Assembly: GCA_900319005.1 (NCBI GenBank)
Contig: ONMV01000001.1
Coordinates: forward strand, 227,489 to 291,488
DNA length: 64,000 nucleotides
Direction: 5' to 3'
From: an uncultured Bacteroidales bacterium
GTDB taxonomy: Bacteria; Bacteroidota; Bacteroidia; Bacteroidales; Paludibacteraceae
Shown: one piece after another, positions 17,604 through 26,789 of the stretch
How positions within the stretch are numbered: the stretch's first letter is position 1
Layout: each line of letters starts with the position of its first letter
Translations under genes and position numbers: made by a program
The notes under the pieces: generated by a model
What the model saw: only the letters and a program-made list of their open reading frames with translations
Database searches by the model: none
Told to the model about the DNA's origin: nothing

Positions 17604-19442
17604 ATGAAAAATATTGTAGTTCGTTTTTGTGGCGATTCGGGAGACGGCATGCAGCTCACGGGTAATATGTTTGCCCAACTTGGCGCCGAGATGGGGCATG
17701 AGATCTCCACGCTTCCGGATTTTCCAGCCGAGATTAGAGCACCGCAAGGTACGATTGGTGGTGTCAGTGGTTTTCAGGTTCAGTTGGGCAGCGGCGTCTA
17801 TACGCCTGGTGACAAAGCAGACGTGATTGTGGCGATGAATGCCGCGGCTTTGAAAGTGAGCGCGATTAACAAGCATTACCATGATCATGCGATCATCATT
17901 GTCGATACGGATGCGTTGAGCGCAAAGGATCTGGAGAAAGCGCAGTATAAAACGGATAACCCGTTTACGGAGCTGGGTATTCCGGAGACCGTTAAGATTG
18001 TTCCTGTAGCCCTGACGACACTGACCAAAGAGGCGCTCAAGGAATCGGAGATGGATAATAAGGCGGTTCTCAAATGTCGTAATATGTTCGCGTTGGGACT
18101 GATCTATTGGCTTTTTGACGAGCCGATGGACAAAGCGATTCGTCTCTTGGAAGATAAGTTCAAGAAGAAACCTGCGTTGGTAGCTCCGAATACGAAAGTG
18201 ATGGTGGATGGTTATAACTATGGTCAGAACCTTGCCATTAGTCAATTAATAATTGATAATGAACAATTAACATCTCGTGAAGCGGGTAGTCAATTAATAA
18301 TTAATAATGAACAATTAACATCTCGCTTCACTTCCATCGCGGGTAACAAAGCGACAGCTTGGGGTTTGATTGCCGCGGCTCAGAAGGCAGGCAAACATCT
18401 TTTCCTAGGCTCTTATCCTATTACTCCCGCTACGGATATCCTGCATGAGTTGGCAGCGCGTAAGGACCAGAACGTGATGGCTATTCAGGCGGAAGACGAG
18501 ATATCCGGTGTATGTACGGCTATCGGGGCTGCTTTTGCGGGCGATCTGGCTTGTACGACTACCAGCGGTCCCGGTCTGAGTCTCAAATCCGAGGCTATCG
18601 GTTTGGCTGTCATGGCGGAATTGCCGCTGGTGGTTGTGGATGTTCAGCGTGGTGGACCGAGCACGGGTCTGCCTACCAAGACAGAGCAGACCGACCTCCT
18701 GCAAGCTCTCTACGGGCGTAACGGAGAGTGTCCGGCAGTAGTCCTTGCGGCTTCAAGCAGTGCCAATTGTTTTGATTTTGCCTACGAAGCATGTAAGATT
18801 GCTTTGGAGAATATGACCCCCGTTATTTTGTTGACCGATACTTATCTGGCGAACGGAACGGCATTATGGCGAATCCCCAAGTTGGCAGAGCTGCCGGATA
18901 TCAAGCCGCAGAGCGTTCCCGAAGAACTGAAGGGACATTATAATCCTGCGCTGCGGGATGAGAGGGGTGTGCGTTATTGGGCGTTCCCCGGGATGGAAGG
19001 TTTTGAGCACCGCAACATCGGTTTGGAGCGTGATGCAGTTCGCGGTACAATCTCCACAAGCCCTGAGAACCACGAGCAGATGGTTCTTACCCGTAAGCAC
19101 AAAATCGAGCAGATAGCCAATTCGATTCCGGAGTTGCAGGTGCAAGGCAATGCTCATAGTGATCTCCTCTTGGTAGGATGGGGTAGTACGGAGGGTCACC
19201 TGCATGCCGCTGCCGATGAGCTGAATTGTGCTTTGGCGCAGTTCAATTATATCTCTCCGCTGCCGAAAAACACTCGCGAGGTGCTTAGTCAATATAAGCG
19301 AATTATCGTTTGTGAGTTGAATACGGGTCAGTTCGCGGCTTATCTTCGCAGCCAACTGCCGGGTATAGAAATCGAACAATTTAATGAAATTCAAGGACAG
19401 CCGTTTGCTGTAGAAAGGATCGTGAATTATGCAAGCAAGTGA
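17604..19442 (+). CDS. korA: 2-oxoacid:ferredoxin oxidoreductase, fused gamma-alpha subunit
   Basis: A 612-residue subunit. The N-terminal gamma domain (about 1-190, GDSGDGMQLTGNMFAQ) is joined by a linker to the alpha/pyrimidine-binding domain (from about 250: YPITPATDILHEL, QAEDEISGVCTAIGAAFAG). With KorB it oxidises 2-oxoglutarate or a similar 2-oxoacid with CoA and reduces ferredoxin. The linker (about 213-244) contains two near-identical 16-residue units starting SQLII, encoded by a tandem repeat. It overlaps korB by 14 bases. Confidence 0.93.
   Translation: MKNIVVRFCGDSGDGMQLTGNMFAQLGAEMGHEISTLPDFPAEIRAPQGTIGGVSGFQVQLGSGVYTPGDKADVIVAMNAAALKVSAINKHYHDHAIIIVDTDALSAKDLEKAQYKTDNPFTELGIPETVKIVPVALTTLTKEALKESEMDNKAVLKCRNMFALGLIYWLFDEPMDKAIRLLEDKFKKKPALVAPNTKVMVDGYNYGQNLAISQLIIDNEQLTSREAGSQLIINNEQLTSRFTSIAGNKATAWGLIAAAQKAGKHLFLGSYPITPATDILHELAARKDQNVMAIQAEDEISGVCTAIGAAFAGDLACTTTSGPGLSLKSEAIGLAVMAELPLVVVDVQRGGPSTGLPTKTEQTDLLQALYGRNGECPAVVLAASSSANCFDFAYEACKIALENMTPVILLTDTYLANGTALWRIPKLAELPDIKPQSVPEELKGHYNPALRDERGVRYWAFPGMEGFEHRNIGLERDAVRGTISTSPENHEQMVLTRKHKIEQIANSIPELQVQGNAHSDLLLVGWGSTEGHLHAAADELNCALAQFNYISPLPKNTREVLSQYKRIIVCELNTGQFAAYLRSQLPGIEIEQFNEIQGQPFAVERIVNYASK
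18240..18325. repeat. Tandem 38-base repeat, 48-base period, inside korA
   Basis: Two copies (18240-18277 and 18288-18325) differ at one base, G or A. Each is built of CAATTAA/TAATTGA-like heptamers. The 48-base period keeps the frame. Confidence 0.9.
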
Positions 19443-20430
19443 TTTTAAATCAGATCAATACGTACGTTTCTGCCCGGGGTGTGGTGATCATGCAATCTGC
19501 ATGGCTTTGCAGAAAGCGATGGCGCAGATAGGCGTTCCGACTCATCAGGTAGCTGTTATTTCCGGTATCGGTTGTTCAAGCCGTATGCCGCATTATCTGA
19601 ATACGTATGGTTTTAATACGATTCATGGTCGCGGCGGTGCGATAGCTACGGGCGTGAAGACGAGTCATCCGGAGTTGACCGTTTGGCAGATGAGCGGCGA
19701 TGGAGACTGTCTGGCGATTGGCGGAAACCATTTCATTCATGAGATTCGTCGAAATGTGGACTTGAATGTCTGCTTGTTTAATAACCGCATCTATGGTTTG
19801 ACCAAGGGTCAGTACTCGCCAACGAGCCCGAAGGGCTTTGTCTCCAAGTCTTCTCCGTTCGGTACCGTGGAGCGTCCTTTCGTACCCGCACAGTTGGTGT
19901 TGGGAGCGGGTGGTACGTTCTTTGCCCGCACGCTGGATGTGGACATGCCGACGACCGTTGATTGCTTTGTTGAGGCGCAGAAACATAAGGGTTGCTCCAT
20001 CGTTGAGTGCCTTGTGAACTGCGTTATTTTCAATAACGGAACGCATGCTTGGATAGCTGACCGCGAACAACGCGCGGAGCATTCCATCATTCTCAAGCAT
20101 GGCGAGAAAATGATTTTCGGTAAGGACAAAGACAAAGGTATAGCTGTAGAGATTGACCCGGCTACTTTTGTGCCGAAGATTGTGGTGGTGTCTGCTGACG
20201 ATCCGAGGGTGCTGACCCATGATGCCGCTCAATCCGATCCGACGCTGCATCGTCTCTTGGCGCTTATGGGCGAGGAGAACGGACTGCCGGTAGCATTGGG
20301 TGTTATCCGCAATGTAGAAGCGGAGACTTATGACCAAGCGGTGAATAAGCAGATTGCGGACGTACGCGAGAAAGCGAAAGCGAAGACCTTCGATGAGTTG
20401 ACCGCTACGTTGGATAGTTGGCAGATGTGA
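19429..20430 (+). CDS. korB: 2-oxoacid:ferredoxin oxidoreductase, beta subunit
   Basis: A 333-residue thiamine-diphosphate subunit. It has the Cys motif RFCPGCGDH, GIGCSSR, and the TPP/Mg signature GDGDCLAIGGNHFIHEIRRN followed by LFNNRIYGLTKGQYSPTS. It forms the catalytic core with KorA and transfers electrons to ferredoxin. Its start lies inside korA (14-base overlap), so translation is coupled. Its stop abuts the stop of the convergent glycosyltransferase with no spacer. Confidence 0.95.
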   Translation: MQASDFKSDQYVRFCPGCGDHAICMALQKAMAQIGVPTHQVAVISGIGCSSRMPHYLNTYGFNTIHGRGGAIATGVKTSHPELTVWQMSGDGDCLAIGGNHFIHEIRRNVDLNVCLFNNRIYGLTKGQYSPTSPKGFVSKSSPFGTVERPFVPAQLVLGAGGTFFARTLDVDMPTTVDCFVEAQKHKGCSIVECLVNCVIFNNGTHAWIADREQRAEHSIILKHGEKMIFGKDKDKGIAVEIDPATFVPKIVVVSADDPRVLTHDAAQSDPTLHRLLALMGEENGLPVALGVIRNVEAETYDQAVNKQIADVREKAKAKTFDELTATLDSWQM

Positions 20431-21321
20431 TTAGCGGTAGGCACGACGCATGCGGTGATAATCCCGTCGTGCCTGAAAGACCGCTTTGAAAGCTCCCCAT
20501 CGTCCCTGCAGCAGATAGAAGAACGCTGCAGCATAATCCAAGAAGAAACGAGCAATGAGCACCCCATACGGGTGCTTTTTGTTTTTATAGATCATCAGCA
20601 GGTTGTTGCGATGATTGAGATATGCCTTACGGGGATTATCATAACTGAGCGCACCTCCGCCGAGATGATAGACCGTACTGTCCGGCACACAAGCGAGACG
20701 CCAACCTTTATTGCGTATTCGCCAGCAGAGGTCAATCTCTTCCATATGGGCAAAGAAAGCAGCATCCAGTCCGCCGCACGCTTTATAGACTTGTGTGCGA
20801 ACACACATACAGGCACCGGATGTCCAATCGACCTCTATCGGCGTATTGTATTGACCATGATCTTCCTCCACTTTCCATAGCACTCTTCCGCGACAATAAG
20901 GATAACCGAGCGCATTGACGAAACCGCCGGCTGCTCCGGCATGCTCAAAGAACGCACGCTGACGGTCACTGCGGATCTTCGGCTGTACAGCGGCTACGTC
21001 CGGATGCTGCTCCAGATAATCCAAAAGGGAATCTAACCAATTGTCCGTCACCTCTACATCCGAGTTGAGCAGCACCACGTACTCGCTGTCTATGAGGTCA
21101 ATAGCGCGGTTATACCCCTCCGCAAATCCGTAGTTCTTGTCGAGAACGATGGTACGAACGGTCGGGAACTCCTGGGCTAATACCTTCAGACTGTCGTCCG
21201 TACTTCCGTTGTCCGCGACGATGATCTCTGCTTTCGGGGTATGAGCCACTACGGAGGGCAGATACTTCCTAAGTATCCGTGCCCCGTTCCAGTTCAATAT
21301 GATTACGCTGGTTTTGTCCAT
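20431..21321 (-). CDS. Family 2 glycosyltransferase
   Basis: A 296-residue GT-A enzyme. It begins SVIILNWNGARILRKYL with ADNGSTDDS, has the DxD-type LLNSDVEV, and the acceptor-side MEEIDLCWRIRNKGWRL. This form is common in rhamnosyl- or similar transferases for cell-surface glycans. A hydrophobic C-terminal segment (LIARFFLDYAAAFFYLL) may sit on the membrane. It overlaps the acyltransferase gene upstream by 19 bases, in an operon with cdsA. Confidence 0.88.
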   Translation of the reverse strand: MDKTSVIILNWNGARILRKYLPSVVAHTPKAEIIVADNGSTDDSLKVLAQEFPTVRTIVLDKNYGFAEGYNRAIDLIDSEYVVLLNSDVEVTDNWLDSLLDYLEQHPDVAAVQPKIRSDRQRAFFEHAGAAGGFVNALGYPYCRGRVLWKVEEDHGQYNTPIEVDWTSGACMCVRTQVYKACGGLDAAFFAHMEEIDLCWRIRNKGWRLACVPDSTVYHLGGGALSYDNPRKAYLNHRNNLLMIYKNKKHPYGVLIARFFLDYAAAFFYLLQGRWGAFKAVFQARRDYHRMRRAYR

Positions 21322-22172
21322 TTGAAACGATTATGAGTCCACAACCATAACTCGGGTTGAGTACGAATATTCTCTTCGAGTGCTTTGACATACGCGGCGG
21401 TTATCTCACCTTCGGAGGTGGTTTTCGGATCCGCTGCCAAAATACGTACCTCCCCTTTGTAGTACCCGCGTGCGGTGCGGGTGAGGAAGACATAGAAGAC
21501 CGGATAACCGAACTTGCGTGCCAGTACTTCGGCACCATCCAGGAATCCTGTCTCCTGATGCAGGAAAGGTAACCATACGCGTGTTACTTCCGGACGGGGT
21601 TTTTGGTCACTGAGCAGACCGACGATCACGGGTTGTTTCTCATTCCGATACCGTATCATCTCCCTCAATATACGCTGTTTCTCTACGCACACTCCGCCCC
21701 GTTGTGCACGGAGCGCTAACATGATCCGGTCGGTCTGTGCGTTCTTCAGACGCCGATATACATTGATCTCTTTCACTCCGGGACTGACCCAGTTCTGCAT
21801 GGTCGCCATCCATTCCCAGTTACCCATGTGTGCGAGAGTGAAGAGACCTCCGCCGGCTGCATCGATCAGGCGGTTCACCTCCTCCATATTCTCGAATATC
21901 ATGTGCGACCGCAGTTGTTCATTGCTTTGATGCCAGCCGTACAGACTCTCAACGATCGTATCACAGAACTGATGGTAAAACGCTTTGGCAATCTCTTGGC
22001 GCCCGGCTTCCGTCTTGTCGGGAAAAGCCATCCGGAGGTTTTTTGCTACCATACGACGCCGATAACGTATAACATGATACATTACCGGATAAAGAAGCCA
22101 ATCTGCACACCGATACAGTGCTTTCAGGGACAGACGACTCAGAGCAGCGGCGCAATGAAATAGCATAACCAA
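21303..22172 (-). CDS. Lipid A biosynthesis (LpxL/HtrB-like) acyltransferase
   Basis: A 289-residue protein with an N-terminal membrane-proximal helix and the H-x4-E catalytic motif in LAHMGNWEW (H115, E120). Also visible are VYRRLKNAQTDRIM and the late FLDGAEVLARKFGYPVF block. It would add a secondary acyl chain to lipid A or a related lipid. It overlaps both neighbours (34 bases with cdsA, 19 with the glycosyltransferase), which points to a tightly coupled envelope operon. GTG 22172 or ATG 22166 may be the start. Confidence 0.88.
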   Translation of the reverse strand: MVMLFHCAAALSRLSLKALYRCADWLLYPVMYHVIRYRRRMVAKNLRMAFPDKTEAGRQEIAKAFYHQFCDTIVESLYGWHQSNEQLRSHMIFENMEEVNRLIDAAGGGLFTLAHMGNWEWMATMQNWVSPGVKEINVYRRLKNAQTDRIMLALRAQRGGVCVEKQRILREMIRYRNEKQPVIVGLLSDQKPRPEVTRVWLPFLHQETGFLDGAEVLARKFGYPVFYVFLTRTARGYYKGEVRILAADPKTTSEGEITAAYVKALEENIRTQPELWLWTHNRFKWTKPA

Positions 22173-22981
22173 CAGAATGCTGTCAATATAGGTGAAGCCA
22201 ATAAAAGACTGTCAAAACGATCCAGAATACCTCCGTGTCCGGGCATGAAATGTCCGCTATCTTTGACTCCTATAGAGCGTTTGAAAAGACTCTCCATCAA
22301 ATCTCCCATTGTTCCGAAGAGGCTGGTCAGGGCGGCAAAAATAAGGGCTACCAAGATATCGTGCTCATGGGCACTGATGGCATCGAACCATCCGCATTGC
22401 GCCAAAACATAAGCAGCTAAAAGACAGAAAACAATGCCTCCGATTAGCCCCTCCCAACTCTTCTTGGGACTGATATGCGGCGTCATCTTATGATTGCCCT
22501 GCGGTCTCTTGGCGGTCAGCGTCCCTATGCAATAAGCACCCGTATCGTTTACCCATATCAGCACAAACAATGCCAAGAGCAGCCATTTATCCAAACTCTC
22601 TAACAGCAGCATCGTGCACAGCGGCATTGCTATCATGATCTGGGAAATCAGCATGTTTCCCCAGTTCTGCAGGGGCTTTCCCGAGAGATTCCATATTTCA
22701 TCTAACATGCAGACGATGAGCAAGGCAATGTAAGCCAACCCCAATGCAGGCATCCATGGATAAGTGTGAAACGCTGCAACCGACCATAGGAGCGAGGTGC
22801 TCAAAGCCGCGTATATACGCAGTGAACGTGGGGAACCGGTCAATCGGTGAAATTCATCCACCGCCAATAAACATACCACTAATATCAATCCTCCCAGTGC
22901 CCAGAAATGGCTGAGCACGCATGTTACGATGCAGCCCACAAATATAATCCCGCTTAGGGTGCGTTTGACGAATTCTGACAT
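22139..22981 (-). CDS. cdsA: Phosphatidate cytidylyltransferase
   Basis: A 280-residue integral membrane enzyme making CDP-diacylglycerol, the precursor of phosphatidylethanolamine and other phospholipids. About seven or eight hydrophobic segments are visible. The CTP_transf_1 signature GVKDSGHFMPGHGGILDRFD lies near the C-terminus, with HISPKKSWEG before it. First gene of a three-gene minus-strand operon, with a clear promoter at 23000-23031. Confidence 0.94.
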   Translation of the reverse strand: MSEFVKRTLSGIIFVGCIVTCVLSHFWALGGLILVVCLLAVDEFHRLTGSPRSLRIYAALSTSLLWSVAAFHTYPWMPALGLAYIALLIVCMLDEIWNLSGKPLQNWGNMLISQIMIAMPLCTMLLLESLDKWLLLALFVLIWVNDTGAYCIGTLTAKRPQGNHKMTPHISPKKSWEGLIGGIVFCLLAAYVLAQCGWFDAISAHEHDILVALIFAALTSLFGTMGDLMESLFKRSIGVKDSGHFMPGHGGILDRFDSLLLASPILTAFCWLCYFIAPLL

Positions 22982-22999
22982 AAATACTTAATTTGGCTG

Positions 23000-23031
23000 C
23001 AAATTTACTACAAATTTTGCAAATATGCAAG
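23000..23031 (-). promoter_or_regulatory. Promoter for the cdsA operon
   Basis: On the minus strand CTTGCATATTTG, 20 bases, TAAATTTG (23007-23000). Confidence 0.8.
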
Positions 23032-23070
23032 AAAAAAAGAGAAAAAGCGACTTTGTGTGTAGCTTTTTCC
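23031..23070 (-). terminator. Terminator of the methyltransferase operon
   Basis: GAAAAAGC (23041-23048) pairs with GCTTTTTC (23062-23069). On the minus strand a TCTTTTTTTC run follows. It lies directly upstream of the cdsA promoter. Confidence 0.75.
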
Positions 23071-23123
23071 TTTTTTCCCTGCATTTATCATCCGGAATTT
23101 CCATAGAATAGAACCCAACGTCA

Positions 23124-24308
23124 TTAATTCACGCGCTTGGCTATGAAGATGGTCGGTTTGCTGTTGACCCGACAACCGATGACATATGTGGAACCTCCGT
23201 CCTTGAGACGGAGTTTTTTCTTTAACTGCTCTGCCGTCAGCGGATAATTGCGAACAAGGACGTTCGCTTGCGAACCTACCTCCATGCCGCCCTTATAGAG
23301 CTGCGCTTCGAAGATTCGTCCGGGGAAATTCTCCACTAACGTCCCGGAAACATAGAGATGCGTGTTGATGTCTAATTTATGGAGATTAAACCGTTCAGCA
23401 ATCAGTTTATATGCCCCCGCTTTGAGAATCGCGGCGTTGGGCTCGTATAGATAAGCCCCCTCCATCTCCCCCTTAAGGAGGATAGAAGACGAACCGCACT
23501 CTTCCTCTTTGGTGAAAGTGAACGCCTTTTCCGGTTCAGCAAGGTCGATGGAAGTAATCTTTCCTTCGTACTTTGTACATTGTCCAGTTGTACATAATAA
23601 GACTTCTTTGACCTCATTCTTTACCGCGACGACGTGAATATCCCAAGAAAAGGGACAAAGGGACGAAGTACGATGTATAGAGGAGAGCTCTTTGACAGCC
23701 TGCGTGAGGTCGAGCATAGGGGATAACTTGAGCAGGATGTGTCCGTCCGGCGATAAATGTGATAGCAGGGCAGGAAGTAGTTCCACCACGTTCGGCGTGC
23801 AGTCTTCGAGCCGGAAGACCTTACCTCCGTGACTGTCCCGCCGCGCCGGGTCAAGGAAAATGAGGGAGTATTGATGGATTGATGGATTGGTGGATTGATG
23901 ATTGGTTAGAAACTCTTCCGCAGTGCAGTTATGGATTGCGATAGGCTTATCGGCAAAATTGTGTGTCGCGATGCGGCAGAGTTCGGCGTTCTGCTCCACG
24001 TAATCGGTGTGGTCGAAGAGTTCGCTCAGGAAATACGTGTCCACTCCGTACCCACCGGTGAGATCCAGGCATTTATCATTTGGGCATTTACCATTTACTA
24101 TTTGGGCTTTGTAGCGTGCGGTGAGTTCAGAGGAACACTGCTCGCAGCTCAGCCGCACAGGGTACCACCAATCCTCAATAGACGCAAAAAGAGGCAGCTT
24201 GTCTGCTGTCCGTTCACGCCCCTCAACCTGTTGGAGAAACCAACGCCATTCGTCGTCGGAGAGGTGTTTGTATTTTGAGCGTTGTAACGCTAAATCATTG
24301 ATCTTCAA
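23124..24308 (-). CDS. Class I SAM-dependent methyltransferase with THUMP-like tail
   Basis: A 394-residue protein. SAM motif I is CLDLTGGYGVDTYFLS; motif IV-like FLDPARRD and LLKLSPMLD follow. The C-terminal part (VENFPGRIFEAQLYKGG and NYPLTAEQLKKKLRLKDGG) is the THUMP-like tail seen in this family. An RNA base is a likely substrate, unproven. Two stretches, near residues 69-79 (QIVNGKCPNDK) and 135-145 (NHQSTNPSIHQ), come from short repeats placed in frame between conserved motifs. The start codon is TTG, overlapping the previous stop as TTGA. Confidence 0.82.
   Translation of the reverse strand: MKINDLALQRSKYKHLSDDEWRWFLQQVEGRERTADKLPLFASIEDWWYPVRLSCEQCSSELTARYKAQIVNGKCPNDKCLDLTGGYGVDTYFLSELFDHTDYVEQNAELCRIATHNFADKPIAIHNCTAEEFLTNHQSTNPSIHQYSLIFLDPARRDSHGGKVFRLEDCTPNVVELLPALLSHLSPDGHILLKLSPMLDLTQAVKELSSIHRTSSLCPFSWDIHVVAVKNEVKEVLLCTTGQCTKYEGKITSIDLAEPEKAFTFTKEEECGSSSILLKGEMEGAYLYEPNAAILKAGAYKLIAERFNLHKLDINTHLYVSGTLVENFPGRIFEAQLYKGGMEVGSQANVLVRNYPLTAEQLKKKLRLKDGGSTYVIGCRVNSKPTIFIAKRVN
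23871..23908. repeat. GGATTGAT octamer array inside methyltransferase gene
   Basis: Four to five GGATTGAT/GGATTGGT units; in frame they give NHQSTNPSIHQ. Confidence 0.65.
24070..24107. repeat. ATTTACC-type array inside methyltransferase gene
   Basis: Units such as CATTTATC, ATTTGGG, CATTTACC and ATTTACT lie just before SAM motif I. Confidence 0.65.
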
Positions 24309-24328
24309 TCTTTAATCTTCAATTGAGT
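24301..24328. repeat. ATCTTCA heptamer array at SpoIID/methyltransferase junction
   Basis: ATCTTCA, ATCTTTA, ATCTTCA, ATTGAGT. The stop codon of the SpoIID gene and the TTG start of the next gene both lie in it. Confidence 0.75.
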
Positions 24329-25405
24329 ATTATGATAATAATACGAAAGTATCTCTTCGTAACTCTTTCCTTCGGATGCCATCACCGCTGCTCCTATCTG
24401 GCACAAGCCTGCACCATGCCCCCAACCATGACCGATGAGTTGAAAGTTGAAAGTTGAAAGTTGAGAGTTGAAAGTTTTTTTCACTTCAAACCATGAACTA
24501 TAGAGACAAGTTTTCGATAACCATTGACGGATCTTCAATTCTTTTCCGATGATCTCCGTATGTTTGGTGCCGACTATTTTCAGTTCATAGATACGTCCCG
24601 ACAAACCTCGTTTGAGGGGAATAAGGTCGATGATTTCTCCAAAATCGATACCGGATTTAGTACGGATGATCTCGCTGAGCTCTTCTTGCGTATAACTCAC
24701 TTCCCAATCCCTAAAATCTTTCGTCTCCTGATCATAATCGTTGAGGACAAGACGCAAAATCTGGCGGCTGACGGCAGCCGGCTGACGGCTCATATCGCAC
24801 CAATCGCATTGCACCGACTGAATATACGGCACATCGATGTCCTCCCAGCAAGTCCTCCAAATCTCTGTACGCCCTCCGCAGCACTTATGGTAGCGGCAGT
24901 CACAAATGACATTTACCATTTGTTCATTTACGAGTACTTGTCCCGCTGTTTCACGAACGGCTTGTACGGCTCTCTCGTTCATACGCTTTAGTCCCTCGTA
25001 CCGCTGACAATGATCATCGGCACAGACATCAAAATCATTTACCATTTGACCATTTACCATTTGTTCATGCGGCTTATTGGAAATAGCCCTAATGGCCCAA
25101 CTACGGCTGATGACGGCGTGCGCTTTGAGGAGCTCCATCGGACTATTGGCTGACATCTCGGACGAGATAACCGAGCATAGATAGTCTTCGAGATCAATCG
25201 TGTTGATGGCAACCTGATAGGGTTCCCCGCCCTTTAGGGAGGGGTTAGGGATAGGCTTTATCTCCAAGGTCCCTGCGAACTCCTGATCTTCATATCGGTC
25301 CCAATGAAAACCGATACCAATCCGCACATTCTTCAACAAGAATGTGTTTTCCCGCAATTCATATTCAATATGCGGAGCCGTTAATATGCCTACTTTAATT
25401 TTCAA
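24305..25405 (-). CDS. SpoIID/LytB-domain protein
   Basis: A 366-residue protein of the SpoIID family, which act on denuded glycan strands of peptidoglycan. The core motif EDYLCSVISSEMSANSP with LLKAHAVISRSWAI is clear, as is the end IGHGWGHGAGLCQIGAA. No signal peptide is seen, which is odd for a wall enzyme. At least four in-frame repeats interrupt it: a palindrome giving IPNPSLKGGE, two ATTTACC arrays giving EQMVNGQMVN and NEQMVN, and a perfect heptamer run giving FNSQLSTFNFQ. It starts at TTG in a repeat; the next residues (KVGIL) fit the family's start. Confidence 0.82.
   Translation of the reverse strand: MKIKVGILTAPHIEYELRENTFLLKNVRIGIGFHWDRYEDQEFAGTLEIKPIPNPSLKGGEPYQVAINTIDLEDYLCSVISSEMSANSPMELLKAHAVISRSWAIRAISNKPHEQMVNGQMVNDFDVCADDHCQRYEGLKRMNERAVQAVRETAGQVLVNEQMVNVICDCRYHKCCGGRTEIWRTCWEDIDVPYIQSVQCDWCDMSRQPAAVSRQILRLVLNDYDQETKDFRDWEVSYTQEELSEIIRTKSGIDFGEIIDLIPLKRGLSGRIYELKIVGTKHTEIIGKELKIRQWLSKTCLYSSWFEVKKTFNSQLSTFNFQLIGHGWGHGAGLCQIGAAVMASEGKSYEEILSYYYHNTQLKIKD
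24438..24479. repeat. Six AGTTGAA heptamers inside the SpoIID gene
   Basis: Six 7-base units, nearly identical, 42 bases in all. They encode 14 residues between KK and the conserved IGHGWGHG motif. Confidence 0.85.
24905..24935. repeat. ATTTACC/ATTTGTTC array inside the SpoIID gene
   Basis: About four units that give NEQMVN in the protein, within an otherwise conserved region. Confidence 0.65.
25034..25068. repeat. ATTTACC/ATTTGAC array inside the SpoIID gene
   Basis: Four units that give HEQMVNGQMVN, just after the RSWAI motif. Confidence 0.7.
25223..25256. repeat. C-rich/G-rich palindrome inside the SpoIID gene
   Basis: CCCCGCCCT and AGGGAGGGG face each other, followed by TTAGGGATAGG. 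In frame it encodes IPNPSLKGGE. Related palindromes lie at 40657 and 49037. Confidence 0.7.
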
Positions 25406-25430
25406 TTCTCAATTCTCAATTTTCAATTCG
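25403..25430. repeat. Four CAATTCT heptamers at glycosyltransferase/SpoIID junction
   Basis: CAATTCT, CAATTCT, CAATTTT, CAATTCG. On the minus strand the array supplies the glycosyltransferase stop (TGA, 25418-25416) and the SpoIID start (TTG, 25405-25403). Confidence 0.8.
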
Positions 25431-26789
25431 TGCGAGGAGCTCGAAAGTGCGTAAACGATCCTTGTACCAGTTATTGCGGTTCATGGCAACGATGTCGCAG
25501 TTTGCGTCGGAGTTGTCCTCCCAACGGCGGCAGTTATAAACGACGTCATAGATACGCCCGATAGGGTAGTTACGACTAATCCGCAGACCAACCGCGTAGT
25601 CCTCGCCATACTTGGTGGTAGGATAATTGATGGTACGAAGGAGCGGTACATAGAACCCGCGTGGGGCACCTAATCCGTTGATACGCAGAGCATTATTGCG
25701 TCCGTTGTCATCTGTCCATTCGCGGTGATCAATAACTCCCGGAGGAAGAATCTCACCTGCCATGTTCGTCAATTGGTACGTACCAATCACCATACCATAA
25801 TGACATTTACCATTTTGACATTTACCATTTACCATTTCGAAGGCATCGATGAAACGCTGTACAGTGGTCTCGTCGAAATAGGTATCATCGCTGTCCAACT
25901 GAATAGCGTACTTACCGCAACGCGGGTCATGGATAGCTACGTTCCAGTTACCTCCTATAGCATGCCAAGTGGGGTCTTGATGAATCAAGATCAGTTTGTC
26001 GTCTTGGATTTCTTCTATGATTTGAGTGGTTCCGTCGGTGGAGTTATCGTCCACGACGATGACGTTGAAAGAGTAGGGGGCACGCACTTTCTGTTTCAGC
26101 GCGCTATGAATCGCGTCAGCTATCGTGCGCGCGCGGTTCTTACAAGGTATAATGACCGAGGCGGTGACAGGGTATGAGTCGTCCGCTTGAGGCAGGGGTT
26201 GATACACGCCCGGCTGAAGGTATGCACCGATATGCTTGAGATAGGCGGTGACGCATTGTTCCATCTCAATCTGCACCGCTCTATTACGCGGATCCACATA
26301 GTCAAAGAGTTTTTCTCCGGACTTACGGGTGTCCGTCTCTACTTCATAATAGAGGTACTCGGGAATATGAAGCAGATTTACGATTTGACGATTTACGATG
26401 TACGATTTTTCTTCCGTCGCGCGAAGACGAAGATCATACAAGCCTGCGAACTCATAGTCCGTGTCCATTTGGGCGACGAGTGCTTTGAGTTTTTTCGTGT
26501 TCCATAGCATAACGGCTCCGAAATCGAAGTCGTCACGCAAGGCTCCCATCTGATAATCAATCACCGGTGCTTCAGAAACACGATCGTTGGTCTTGGCAAA
26601 ATGGTCGGCGTACACCATCGTAGCGCCAGTCATCTCCATGACTTGGACCATTCGCTCTTGTCCCAAATAGACCCATTCGATGTCGGGTTTGAGACAAATC
26701 ATCGTGAATCTCTCGGCCGCTTTCTCTGCGATTTCCTTAATCGCCTTCGTGGCGCACACCCGCCCCGGTAAATAAAAAGTTGGTATCAT
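25416..26789 (-). CDS. Glycosyltransferase family 2 protein with extra N-terminal domain
   Basis: A 457-residue protein. A GT-A catalytic domain starts about residue 207 ([29 protein letters not shown], and the DxD in [11 protein letters not shown]). The first 200 residues resemble a second, degenerate glycosyltransferase-like unit ([11 protein letters not shown]). Two stretches, [11 protein letters not shown] and [10 protein letters not shown], derive from in-frame repeats. It overlaps the kinase gene by four bases (ATGA). With a sugar kinase before and a SpoIID-like protein after, a role in wall or surface glycan handling is inferred. Confidence 0.82.
   Translation of the reverse strand: MIPTFYLPGRVCATKAIKEIAEKAAERFTMICLKPDIEWVYLGQERMVQVMEMTGATMVYADHFAKTNDRVSEAPVIDYQMGALRDDFDFGAVMLWNTKKLKALVAQMDTDYEFAGLYDLRLRATEEKSYIVNRQIVNLLHIPEYLYYEVETDTRKSGEKLFDYVDPRNRAVQIEMEQCVTAYLKHIGAYLQPGVYQPLPQADDSYPVTASVIIPCKNRARTIADAIHSALKQKVRAPYSFNVIVVDDNSTDGTTQIIEEIQDDKLILIHQDPTWHAIGGNWNVAIHDPRCGKYAIQLDSDDTYFDETTVQRFIDAFEMVNGKCQNGKCHYGMVIGTYQLTNMAGEILPPGVIDHREWTDDNGRNNALRINGLGAPRGFYVPLLRTINYPTTKYGEDYAVGLRISRNYPIGRIYDVVYNCRRWEDNSDANCDIVAMNRNNWYKDRLRTFELLARIEN
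25798..25838. repeat. ATTTACC-type array inside the glycosyltransferase gene
   Basis: About five units in frame, giving [10 protein letters not shown] near the end of the GT-A domain. Confidence 0.7.
26374..26410. repeat. GATTTAC/GATTTGAC array inside the glycosyltransferase gene
   Basis: Five units in frame, giving [11 protein letters not shown] between two conserved blocks. Confidence 0.7.
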
